NCBI GenBank assembly: GCA_902489445.1
Contig: CABTZX010000043.1
Location: 1 to 12,442 of the forward strand
Direction: 5' to 3'
DNA from: an uncultured Bacteroidales bacterium
GTDB lineage: Bacteria > Bacteroidota > Bacteroidia > Bacteroidales > Porphyromonadaceae
DNA: 12,442 bases
Shown here: in pieces, positions 1 through 6,812 of the stretch
How positions within the stretch are numbered: position 1 is the first letter of the stretch
Layout: every line of letters begins with the position of its first letter
Made by a program: the position numbers and the translations under genes
Notes under the pieces: generated by a model
Told to the model about the DNA's origin: nothing
Seen by the model: the letters and a program-made list of their open reading frames with translations, nothing else
Databases searched by the model: none

Positions 1-41
1 AAAACTCTATAGACTTTCTGGAAAAACTCTATAGACTTTTC
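1..41 (+). repeat. Terminal direct repeat, left copy (41 bp, identical to 12402-12442)
   Basis: The first 41 bases of the window are identical, base for base and in the same orientation, to the last 41 bases. Both copies lie inside 22-bp tandem arrays. Two readings fit: the contig broke at a genomic repeat shared by two loci, or the sequence closes on itself. Because the window carries single-copy essential genes (gyrA, cmk, ispH), I favour a repeat-induced assembly break on the chromosome. Confidence 0.9.
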
Positions 42-92
42 TCGGATACCCTATAGACTTTTCCCCGATGCCTCCGTACATCCCCTCGGATA
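1..92 (+). repeat. Left-edge tandem array of 22-bp units (core CTCTATAGACTTT)
   Basis: Units start at 5, 27, 49 and 71, exactly 22 bp apart. The 13-base core CTCTATAGACTTT is perfect in the first two units, has one change in the third (CCCTATAGACTTT) and is badly eroded in the fourth. The 9-base tail of each unit varies, but CTCGGATA ends both unit 27 and unit 71. The core with its A/T flanks at 23-40, AAAACTCTATAGACTTTT, is a near-palindrome: 8 of 9 base pairs match around the centre CTATAG. The array is cut by the window edge, so its true length is unknown. The conserved block is too short for a CRISPR repeat. Function unknown. Confidence 0.9.
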
Positions 93-376
93 GCATTGGA
101 GCAACGATATGATTGTATGGGAAAACAGCTCCGATTCCATCGTCCAACTGCTCCACCCTCTCTGTAGAAAAGGACACGAAGGCGTGCAGGTGTGGGGCGG
201 CTATTTCGTGGGAAAGAGCTAGAAGTAAAGGAAAATGTGCGTGGCTCTATAGATAAAAATGGAGTGGTTCTGTAGAAGAGGATCAGGCAATGGTGCGTGA
301 GAGTGGGGTTGTACCCAGTGGAAAAGCTCAAAAGTTGGGGGGCTGGGACGGGGAATTTAGGGTGTCGGGCTGACAG
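93..376. other. Gene-free tract with eroded repeat remnants
   Basis: No credible gene is present. Scattered pieces resemble the repeat core: CTCTGTAG at 160-167, CTCTATAG at 245-252 and TTCTGTAG at 268-275. Their spacing (85 and 23 bp) is close to, but not exactly, a multiple of 22, as expected of an old array with small indels. A minus-strand open frame across 29-331 reads through these repeats; its composition is repeat-driven and it has no recognisable domain, so I do not call it a gene. Confidence 0.5.
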
Positions 377-486
377 CGTTTTGATCTGCGCCGGATCTCA
401 TCGGGGTAGGCGAACGAGTTCATTGGGATAAGCGGTTCGTTTGTTCGGAATAAGCGATCCGGTTCTTCCAGATTCAATATTGCTTT
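377..486. repeat. Degenerate 22-bp tandem units upstream of gyrA
   Basis: Cutting the sequence every 22 bases at 377, 399, 421 and 443 lines up a shared pattern. Units 421 and 443 match at about 15 of 22 positions (shared ATAAGCG at 428-434 and 450-456), 399 and 421 at about 13, and 377 and 421 at about 11. The next unit (465) is barely similar. The sequence differs from the CTATAG array, but the period is the same. Matches were counted by hand. Confidence 0.6.
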
Positions 487-579
487 CATCGTGTGGAGCA
501 GTTGAGGAGTAGGTGGAGATCCTCTTTGTTCAGCGGAAAGGAAGAGAAGAAGAGTAGGGTTTTACGGCGTGAATTTGAG

Positions 580-626
580 GGGAGAATATCGCCAAATCGG
601 CAAAATGTAGTACCTTAGCGGTGCCA
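580..626 (+). promoter_or_regulatory. Possible gyrA promoter
   Basis: TACCTTAG at 611-618 differs by one base from the Bacteroidota -7 consensus TAnnTTTG, and the context (GTAG before it, CGGTGCC after it) resembles known Bacteroides-type promoters. The upstream spacer is A-rich, but I see no clear TTTG -33 box. A start site near 625 would leave a leader of about 85 bases before the gyrA ATG. This is a motif reading only. Confidence 0.35.
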
Positions 627-708
627 AGTGATTGAGTAAGGCTTTTGGAATAGTGGTTTTGTCCCATAGTCGGCTCAGTTGCTCACGAAGAGAAAGAGAG
701 GATAGAAT

Positions 709-3249
709 ATGGACGAATTTGGAGAGAGAGAAGACCGAATATTGAAGATTGACATAGAGCAGGAAATGAAAACTGCCTATATCGACTATTCAATGTCGGT
801 AATTGTTTCTCGTGCCCTACCGGATGTGCGCGATGGTATGAAGCCGGTTCATCGCCGTGTGCTGTACGCGATGAACGATATGGGTAATGTGTTTAATCAG
901 CCCACGAGAAAAAGTGCCAAGCCGGTAGGCGAAGTGTTGGCAAATTATCACCCGCACGGCGATAGCTCTGTATACGATGCTTTGGTTCGTTTGGCTCAAC
1001 CCTGGAATATACGTTATCCGTTAGTGGACGGGCAGGGTAACTTCGGTTCAATTGACGGGGATTCGCCCGCAGCAATGCGTTATACGGAAGCTCGAATGAC
1101 TGAGATCGCCGGCGAACTGCTTCGGGATATCGACAAAGAAACGGTTGACTTCCAGAGCAACTTCGACGATACGCGTATGGAGCCAACCGTATTGCCTACG
1201 CGGTTCCCGAACCTGCTGGTCAACGGTGCAAGCGGAATTGCCGTAGGGATGGCTACCAATATGGCTCCTCATAATTTAGGGGAATCTATTGATGCCTGCA
1301 TCGCCTATATTGATGCCAACGGAGAAATATCTATAGATGAGTTGATGCAATACATCAAAGCTCCGGATTTTCCTACGGGAGGCATTATATATGGATACGA
1401 AGGGGTGGCTGAAAGCTATCGTACCGGTCGCGGACGCATTGTGCTGCGTGCCCGTACCGAAATTGAGCAAACACCCAAGGGCGGCGAACGTATTATCGTT
1501 ACCGAAATCCCATATCAGGTAAACAAAGCCGAGATGGTGGGTCGTATTGCCGAGATGGTTAACAATAAGCGTCTCGAGGGCATTAGCAACATTTCCGACG
1601 AATCAAGCGGGAAGGGCGGTATGCGTGTGGTAATCGATATTAAACGCGATGCTAATGCCAACGTGGTGCTCAATCACCTCTTTAAGAAAACAGCTCTTCA
1701 AAGCAACTTCAATACCAACAACATCGCTCTGGTGAATGGTAAGCCCGAACTGCTTAATCTGTACCGGCTTATCGAACTTTTCGTAAAACACCGGGAAGAG
1801 GTGGTAGAACGTCGCACGCGCTTCGATTTACGCAAAGCACACGAAAGAGAGCATATCCTTGAGGGTTTGCTGATTGCCGTCGATAATATTGACGAAACAA
1901 TCGCTATCATTCGCTCTTCGGCTAACACACAGGAAGCAATGGAACGATTGGAAGCACGCTTCTCGCTCAGCGAGTTGCAGGCTCGGGCCATAGTGGATAT
2001 GCGTTTGCGTGCCCTCACCGGCTTGGAACGTGATAAACTGAAGAGCGAATTTGAAGAGCTCGAAGCTACCATAGCCAAGTTGGAACTTATCCTGAATGAT
2101 CGGAATGAGCTTACACGGGTAGTGAAAGAAGAACTAATCGAAGTGAAGGAAAAGTACTCTGATGCACGACGTACGGAGATTGTGCGCTACGGAGATGACT
2201 TTGACCCTTACGACTTCTATAGTGATGAGGAAATGGTGATAACCCTTTCCCATGCGGGATATCTTAAGCGTACTCCGCTGAATAAGTTCCGTAATCAGGG
2301 GCGCGGGGGTAAAGGCTCCAAAGGCTCAAAGACAAAAGAAAGCGACTTTATAGAGTATATCTATTCCGCTTCTATGCATGCCACCCTATTGCTCTTTACG
2401 GAAAAGGGTAAATGCTTCTGGTTGCGCGTATTTGATATACCTGAAGGCGATAAAACGGCACAGGGACGCGCTGTGCAGAACATCCTCCACATTGATAACG
2501 ACGACCGCATCAGTGCCTGCATACGTATCAAGAAGCTACAACAGGACGAAGAGTTCGTTTCGTCTCACTATCTGCTGTTTGCAACCGAACGAGGCATAGT
2601 GAAGAAAACCTTGCTGGAAGAGTTCTCTCGTCCCCGAACGAATGGTATCAAGGCAATCAATCTTGCCGAGGACGATCGTGTGGTAACGGTACGGCTAACC
2701 AATGGGCGTTGCCATATACTATTAGCCAACAAGAACGGTCGCGCTGTCTATTTCCCTGAAGAACAGGTTCGTCCGATGGGACGCGCTGCGCAAGGCGTAA
2801 TCGGAATGCGGTTAGATGAAGGCGAAGATGATTGTGTAGTAGGAATGGTCGTTTTGCGTGAAGATTCCATCGAAGATCTACTGGTTGTCAGCGAACATGG
2901 CTATGGAAAGCGCAGTTTGCCCGAAACCTATCGCTTAACCCGCCGTGGTGCCAAGGGCGTAAAAACGCTTCAAATAACGGATAAAACCGGTAAACTCGTG
3001 GACTTCCGTGCCGTAACCGATGAGGAAGATTTGATGATTATCAAGCGCAGCGGCGTAGCAATACGCATTTCGTTGGATACCATCTCCGTACAGGGAAGAG
3101 CTACTCAGGGGGTAAAGCTGGTTGATCTCGGTGACGATGCAATAGCTTCCGTGTGTAGCGTAGTTAAGGATGAGGAAGAAACGGACGAATACACCGAAAC
3201 AGATGAAAACGGCGAAGAACCTATGGATTTGCCGGAAAATGAGAATTAA
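709..3249 (+). CDS. gyrA: DNA gyrase subunit A
   Basis: Breakage-reunion subunit of gyrase, which with GyrB introduces negative supercoils into DNA using ATP; cytoplasmic. At 846 residues the length fits Bacteroidota GyrA. The winged-helix and tower domains fill the N-terminal half. The catalytic tyrosine is Tyr125 in AAMRYTEAR. The quinolone-determining segment HPHGDSSVYD is at 81-90: the equivalents of E. coli Ser83 and Asp87 are Ser86 and Asp90, both the unmutated type, and E. coli Ala84 is Ser87 here. A coiled-coil-rich stretch lies near 360-500. The GyrA box QGRGGKG, needed to wrap DNA, is at 530-536 at the start of the C-terminal beta-pinwheel. The last 26 or so residues form a very acidic tail. 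The ATG at 709 follows a purine-rich GAGAGGAT site. The gene ends in tandem stops TAA TAG and is probably cotranscribed with the next gene, 75 bp on. Confidence 0.98.
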   Translation: MDEFGEREDRILKIDIEQEMKTAYIDYSMSVIVSRALPDVRDGMKPVHRRVLYAMNDMGNVFNQPTRKSAKPVGEVLANYHPHGDSSVYDALVRLAQPWNIRYPLVDGQGNFGSIDGDSPAAMRYTEARMTEIAGELLRDIDKETVDFQSNFDDTRMEPTVLPTRFPNLLVNGASGIAVGMATNMAPHNLGESIDACIAYIDANGEISIDELMQYIKAPDFPTGGIIYGYEGVAESYRTGRGRIVLRARTEIEQTPKGGERIIVTEIPYQVNKAEMVGRIAEMVNNKRLEGISNISDESSGKGGMRVVIDIKRDANANVVLNHLFKKTALQSNFNTNNIALVNGKPELLNLYRLIELFVKHREEVVERRTRFDLRKAHEREHILEGLLIAVDNIDETIAIIRSSANTQEAMERLEARFSLSELQARAIVDMRLRALTGLERDKLKSEFEELEATIAKLELILNDRNELTRVVKEELIEVKEKYSDARRTEIVRYGDDFDPYDFYSDEEMVITLSHAGYLKRTPLNKFRNQGRGGKGSKGSKTKESDFIEYIYSASMHATLLLFTEKGKCFWLRVFDIPEGDKTAQGRAVQNILHIDNDDRISACIRIKKLQQDEEFVSSHYLLFATERGIVKKTLLEEFSRPRTNGIKAINLAEDDRVVTVRLTNGRCHILLANKNGRAVYFPEEQVRPMGRAAQGVIGMRLDEGEDDCVVGMVVLREDSIEDLLVVSEHGYGKRSLPETYRLTRRGAKGVKTLQITDKTGKLVDFRAVTDEEDLMIIKRSGVAIRISLDTISVQGRATQGVKLVDLGDDAIASVCSVVKDEEETDEYTETDENGEEPMDLPENEN

Positions 3250-3324
3250 TAGAAGTAAAGTATACCGAATAATCGTTCCGCTACAGTGAGAACGCAAGTA
3301 AACAGTTAGAGAAGGAACAGAACA

Positions 3325-4533
3325 ATGAAAAGAACAGCAGCAATTACGCTCCTCGTTACGGGGACCCTGCTCTTGGGCACTATGCCATCGGCTTACGCTC
3401 AAAAGCAGAATGTCAAGGAAGCAGAACGCATCGCCAAAAGCAAAGATGCCAAGTTCGATGACGCTCGAATGCTGATAAAGTCGGCGCTCGAAAATGCCGA
3501 AACCAAGGATGATGCCAAAACATGGTATGTAGCCGGTTTCGTGGAAGAAAATAACTTTACGCAAGAAAACGTAAAGGCCCTTGATGGTCAGCCCCAGGAT
3601 CGCAAAACGATGAATAATGCACTCCTGGATATGTTCGGATATTATCAGGAAGCCTACCAACGCGATCAACAGCCAAACGAAAAGGGCAAAATCCGTCCTC
3701 AGTACGATAAAAAGATACTTAAAGCATACGAAGAAAATCTGCTTTATTTCATCAATGCGGGCGGATACTTTATGGAAGTGAAGGAATTCGATAAGGCGAC
3801 GAAGGCGTTTGAGGCTTTTAGAGCAATTAAGCATCATCCCGCTTTTGCCGGAAAGCCGATTGCGCAAGTCGATTCCAATAGTATGATGGTTGATTTCTTT
3901 GAAGTTGTGTCTGCTTATCAAGCCGGCAAGAAGGAAGACGCTATCAAATTGGCAGAAAGTATCAAGAATGTTCCCTATCGTCAGAACGACTTGATGCAAA
4001 TTCTTTCGCAAACCTATATCGAAACCGCTGATACAGTAGGCTACGTTCGCACTATGGAAGAAGGGATGAAGCTCTTCCCCGAAGAACCCTACTATTCGGT
4101 CAATTTGACTAATACCTATATACAGCAGGGCAAAACAGAAGAAGCAATTACGCTTTTGGAAAAGACTATAGCTCAATCACCCAATAATGCCCAACTTTAT
4201 GATGTTATGGGCAAATTGTACGAAGCTACGGATGAAGAAAAGGCAATAGAATACTTCAAAAAAGCATTGGAAGTAGATCCCTCCTTTAAGGAATCGGTAT
4301 ATAACTTAGGGCGTGTATACTACAATATGGGTGCGCGCATTAAGAGTGGAGAAAAAGTAGACGCCGCTTCTGATGCTAAGGCTAAAGAATACTTCAAATT
4401 AGCCCTCCCGCTCATGGAACAAGCATACAAAAACGATCCGGATGGATCTTGGTATATCCTTGGAAATGTATATTACAACCTGAAGATGACCGACAAGTAC
4501 GAGCAGATTCAGAAAGCACACAACGCAAACTAA
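3325..4533 (+). CDS. Exported tetratricopeptide-repeat (TPR) protein
   Basis: A 402-residue protein with a clear signal peptide (positive MKR, hydrophobic core to about residue 19, likely cleavage after ATMPSAYA-type residues near 25), so it is placed in the periplasm. TPR-like helix pairs are readable at about 150-180, 195-215, 257-288 (NTYIQQGKTEEAITLLEKTI) and, best, 290-320 (YDVMGKLYE to ALEVDPS), continuing to 325-385. TPR domains are scaffolds for protein contacts; no enzyme motif is seen. A good Shine-Dalgarno, AGAAGGA, lies 8 bases before the ATG, and three in-frame stops TAA TAA TAA end the gene. From memory, P. gingivalis has a TPR protein of this kind, TprA (PG1385), next to gyrA (PG1386) and linked to virulence; this looks like its counterpart, but I did not align them. 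Partner unknown. Confidence 0.85.
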   Translation: MKRTAAITLLVTGTLLLGTMPSAYAQKQNVKEAERIAKSKDAKFDDARMLIKSALENAETKDDAKTWYVAGFVEENNFTQENVKALDGQPQDRKTMNNALLDMFGYYQEAYQRDQQPNEKGKIRPQYDKKILKAYEENLLYFINAGGYFMEVKEFDKATKAFEAFRAIKHHPAFAGKPIAQVDSNSMMVDFFEVVSAYQAGKKEDAIKLAESIKNVPYRQNDLMQILSQTYIETADTVGYVRTMEEGMKLFPEEPYYSVNLTNTYIQQGKTEEAITLLEKTIAQSPNNAQLYDVMGKLYEATDEEKAIEYFKKALEVDPSFKESVYNLGRVYYNMGARIKSGEKVDAASDAKAKEYFKLALPLMEQAYKNDPDGSWYILGNVYYNLKMTDKYEQIQKAHNAN

Positions 4534-4552
4534 TAATAAAAAACTTAGAACA

Positions 4553-5239
4553 ATGATTCGTATGAAGAAATTATTTGCATCATTGAGCATTTTGTTGCTC
4601 GCAATTCTCCCCGGCAAGGCGCAAGTCGTAAATTTCCGTGTGGAAGCCGGAGCCTCTTTTAATTTGGGTAAGATGTCTATTGCCGGTTACAAACTTGATA
4701 ACAAAACTCGTACCGGCTACCACTTTGGGGCTTATGTAGACTTACCGGTGTACAACAACCTTTATGTAGGCTCAGGTCTTACCTTTGCCATGAAGGGAAC
4801 TTCGTTTACCGAAGAAACAGACAGGGATGTGGAACAATCCAACATCACTTTGCATTACCTCCAAATTCCTGTAAACTTAGGCTATAAGTTCCAAGTAAGT
4901 CCGCAGGTTGCGCTTGCTTTACAAACCGGGCCCTATTTTGCAGTAGCTTTGGGCGGTACGGCAAAAACAGGCCTTAAGGGTGCACAGGAAAGCTACAATC
5001 TATTTAAGGATGGCGTAACTAATCTGGCAAAGCCTAATCGCTTTGATATGGGCTGGGGCTTGGACGTTCGCGCTATGTATAGCCGTTATTATCTGTTTGC
5101 CGGAGCTGATTTCGGCTTCTTGGAAGTGTTTAAGGATAACAGCAGCGACTCCAACTCAGGAATCGGAGGTATCGTGAACAGCTTGAAGCCTTCGTTTAAG
5201 AACACACTTATCCACGTTGGGTTAGGCGTATCGTTCTAA
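4553..5239 (+). CDS. Outer-membrane beta-barrel protein (PorT/OMP_b-brl_2-like)
   Basis: A 228-residue protein with a signal peptide (MKKLFASLSILLLAILPGKA, cleavage expected before Gln24). The mature part is made of alternating hydrophobic and polar strands rich in Tyr, Gly and aromatic residues: FRVEAGASFNLG, GYHFGAYVDLPV, LYVGSGLTFAMKG, HYLQIPVNLGYKF (101-113), VALALQTGPYFAVALGG, YYLFAGADFGFLEV and LIHVGLGVSF. It ends in Phe, as many barrel proteins do. The YLQIPVNLGYKF strand is typical of the small eight-stranded barrels of Bacteroidota related to PorT. Specific function unknown; I do not claim it is PorT itself. Two starts are possible: ATG at 4553, or ATG at 4562, which gives the more usual MKK signal-peptide start. 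It lies 19 bp after the TPR gene, so the two are probably cotranscribed. Tandem stops TAA TAA. Confidence 0.82.
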   Translation: MIRMKKLFASLSILLLAILPGKAQVVNFRVEAGASFNLGKMSIAGYKLDNKTRTGYHFGAYVDLPVYNNLYVGSGLTFAMKGTSFTEETDRDVEQSNITLHYLQIPVNLGYKFQVSPQVALALQTGPYFAVALGGTAKTGLKGAQESYNLFKDGVTNLAKPNRFDMGWGLDVRAMYSRYYLFAGADFGFLEVFKDNSSDSNSGIGGIVNSLKPSFKNTLIHVGLGVSF

Positions 5240-5266
5240 TAAAGAGATATTCATAACGTTAATTAC

Positions 5267-5312
5267 GGGGATTGACCGTGTGGGTTCGCCCTCGGCCGAT
5301 CCCCCCTTGTTT
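5267..5312 (+). terminator. Strong terminator-like hairpin after the gyrA block
   Basis: GGGGATTG (5267-5274) pairs with CGATCCCC (5297-5304), with one G-T wobble. Inside, CCG (5276-5278) pairs with CGG (5293-5295) and GGG (5282-5284) with CCC (5289-5291), closing on a TTCG loop; small asymmetric bulges separate the helices. The downstream strand runs CCTTGTTT, a modest T-rich tail. It sits 27 bp after the barrel-protein stop and separates the two gene blocks. Pairing was checked by hand; no folding energy was computed. Confidence 0.72.
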
Positions 5313-5333
5313 AAAGAGAGATAGCGTGCGCTC

Positions 5334-5421
5334 GAAAGGTATATACCTATTGATGAATACTTATATACCTGTCAAATGAAAGGTATATAACTCTTGAACG
5401 AAAGGTATATAGCTTTTATAG
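5334..5421 (-). repeat. Internal 22-bp tandem array (GAAAGGTATATA), inverted relative to the edge arrays
   Basis: Four units start at 5334, 5356, 5378 and 5400, exactly 22 bp apart. GAAAGGTATATA is perfect in units 1, 3 and 4; unit 2 is changed on its left side but keeps TATATACCT in register with unit 1. Read on the opposite strand, the edge arrays give GAAAGTCTATAGAGTTTT; unit 4 here reads GAAAGGTATATAGCTTTT. These match through most of the core if one base is inserted and one removed. I therefore call this a diverged, inverted member of the same family. It lies between the terminator and the next gene. Confidence 0.8.
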
Positions 5422-5484
5422 AGGAGTAGCATCTTCTGACTCTCAGTACATTAAGAGCAGACACAGATATAAGTATTTATCCAA

Positions 5485-6009
5485 ATGAAAAAGAAGACGT
5501 TGGTCATTGTAGCCCATCCAAATTTACAGGAATCTGTAGTCAATAGAGCTTGGGCGGAGGCGGTATGTGGAGAGGTAACCTTGCGTAACCTCACGGAGCT
5601 TTATCCATCGGGAACGTCCATTGATGTATCGGCAGAGCAAGCCGTCCTAGAGCAACACGACCGTATTATCTTCCAGTTTCCGCTTTATTGGTATTCCGCA
5701 CCCACCATTCTGAAGCAGTGGTGTGAGGATGTATTCACTTTTGGTTGGGCATACGGCACAGCGCATCATTTGGAAGGAAAGGAACTGGGCATTGCCGTTT
5801 CCTGCGGGGGAAAAGAAGCGGAGTTTAGGGAAGGTGGCGTACAGCTCCATCCGCTACAAACCTATATGACCCAATACGAAGGAATTGCGGCTTTTATCCA
5901 CGTTACCTATATCGGTTGTCACGCTTTTTACGACACCTTTAACGAAAATACCCCCTCACGGTTAGCGGAGGATTGCAAACGTTACCTTGCATTTCTGCAA
6001 AAGGATTAG
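5485..6009 (+). CDS. NAD(P)H oxidoreductase, flavodoxin-like fold (KefF/MdaB family)
   Basis: A 174-residue cytoplasmic flavoprotein, close to the usual 170-200 for this family, which moves two electrons from NAD(P)H to quinones through FMN or FAD. Diagnostic stretches are the N-terminal strand and flavin-phosphate loop TLVIVAHPNLQESVVN (5-20), the block IIFQFPLYWYSAPTILKQW (61-79) that contacts flavin and dimer partner, the following FTFGWAYG (84-91), and GKELGIAVSCGGKEAEF (98-114). Family members act as quinone reductases or as ancillary subunits of K+ efflux systems; no potassium channel gene is nearby, so a general quinone or xenobiotic reductase role is more likely. It is the first gene after the terminator and the internal array, so it probably opens the second transcript; I could not identify its promoter. 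The next gene begins 7 bp after its stop. Confidence 0.9.
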   Translation: MKKKTLVIVAHPNLQESVVNRAWAEAVCGEVTLRNLTELYPSGTSIDVSAEQAVLEQHDRIIFQFPLYWYSAPTILKQWCEDVFTFGWAYGTAHHLEGKELGIAVSCGGKEAEFREGGVQLHPLQTYMTQYEGIAAFIHVTYIGCHAFYDTFNENTPSRLAEDCKRYLAFLQKD

Positions 6010-6016
6010 AAAAACT

Positions 6017-6796
6017 ATGAAGAAACCCATTTACGAAAACCCTATTGTGCTGCGTGAGGTAACCATTGAACGTTATCAACGCAAGATTCTCCAAAATGTG
6101 AACATTATTGTGGGCAGGGGCGAATTGGTCTACCTTACCGGAACAGTGGGCGCAGGTAAGAGTTCGTTCTTGGAGTTTATCTACGGCGAATTGCCGCACA
6201 CCTCCGAAGGAGATGCATCGGTGCTGGGTTACAACCTTAAAACAATTGGACGTAGGCAGCGTCAAGCAATGCGGCGTGCTATGGGTATTGTTTTTCAATC
6301 ATCGGATCAATTGCTTTACGATCGTAGTGTTGAAGGCAATTTGGCTTTCGTACTAAAGGCAATCGGCAAAGAAAGTAAAAGTACACTTCAGCAACGTATT
6401 GATGCGGCTTTGGAGAAGGTTGGCATGCAAGGCTTGCGTAAAGCTATGCCTCATGAGCTTTCCGGTGGCGAAGCGGAACGCGTCTGCATCGCCCGCGCCC
6501 TTATCAAAACACCGGAATTGATACTCTTGGATGAACCTACAGCCGGCTTGGATAATAACACTGCCTTACAAATAGGTAAGGTTATCAAAGAGATTACGGA
6601 GGATGGTACCGCTGTGGTGATGACAACTCACAATCAGAACGTTGTTAAATCGATCGAAGGACGAGTCCTTCGCTTGGATAAAGCCACCTGTTCTGTAACG
6701 GAATGCACTCCGGAAACGGGATTGATTTCCGCCACATCAACTTGTTCCGAAGAAATTACATCAAAGGAAGCGGACGCCTCTGCCCAAACCCTTTAA
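6017..6796 (+). CDS. ftsE: ABC-type ATPase, FtsE-like (cell division)
   Basis: A 259-residue ATP-binding subunit on the ATG at 6017. An upstream ATG at 5987 would overlap the preceding gene and add ten residues without family similarity, so I reject it. Walker A is GTVGAGKS (42-49), the Q-loop is FQSSDQLLYDRSVEGNL (93-109), the signature is LSGGE (148-152), Walker B is ILLDEP (169-174), and the switch His is His205 in TTHNQ. The DRSVxxNLxFVLKAxG stretch is characteristic of FtsE, which with FtsX controls peptidoglycan hydrolases at the septum. No ftsX or other permease lies in the window, so the partner must be elsewhere. The C-terminus runs about 35 residues past the usual end and is rich in Ser, Thr, Glu and Cys. 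In Bacteroides, as I recall, an ftsE-like gene also precedes aspartate kinase. A lipoprotein-export-type ATPase (LolD) is the main alternative. Tandem stops TAA TAA. Confidence 0.82.
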   Translation: MKKPIYENPIVLREVTIERYQRKILQNVNIIVGRGELVYLTGTVGAGKSSFLEFIYGELPHTSEGDASVLGYNLKTIGRRQRQAMRRAMGIVFQSSDQLLYDRSVEGNLAFVLKAIGKESKSTLQQRIDAALEKVGMQGLRKAMPHELSGGEAERVCIARALIKTPELILLDEPTAGLDNNTALQIGKVIKEITEDGTAVVMTTHNQNVVKSIEGRVLRLDKATCSVTECTPETGLISATSTCSEEITSKEADASAQTL

Positions 6797-6812
6797 TAAA
6801 GCGGCATAGCGT

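Noticed and set aside
1..92. CRISPR array
   Set aside because: The conserved part is 13 bases with 9-base variable tails, far below the usual repeat and spacer lengths, and no cas gene is present.
29..331. Minus-strand open frame of 100 codons
   Set aside because: It lies across repeat remnants, its composition follows them, and it shows no domain or signal.
787..999. Quinolone-resistance mutation in gyrA
   Set aside because: The equivalents of E. coli Ser83 and Asp87 are Ser86 and Asp90, the susceptible type; Ser87 in place of Ala84 may simply be a lineage difference.
2935..4176. Long minus-strand open frame of 413 codons opposite gyrA and the TPR gene
   Set aside because: It is antisense to two well-supported genes, crosses their boundary, and its Cys/Phe/Ile-rich translation looks like a shadow of the codon use on the other strand.
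5333..5345. Minus-strand promoter formed by the internal repeat
   Set aside because: The reverse complement gives TACCTTTC, one base off the Bacteroidota -7 box TAnnTTTG, but it recurs every 22 bp, has no -33 box and would read toward the 3' end of the barrel gene.
5987..6016. Upstream ATG for the FtsE-like gene
   Set aside because: It overlaps the previous gene by 23 bp and adds ten residues unlike the family; the ATG at 6017 just after that gene's stop fits better.
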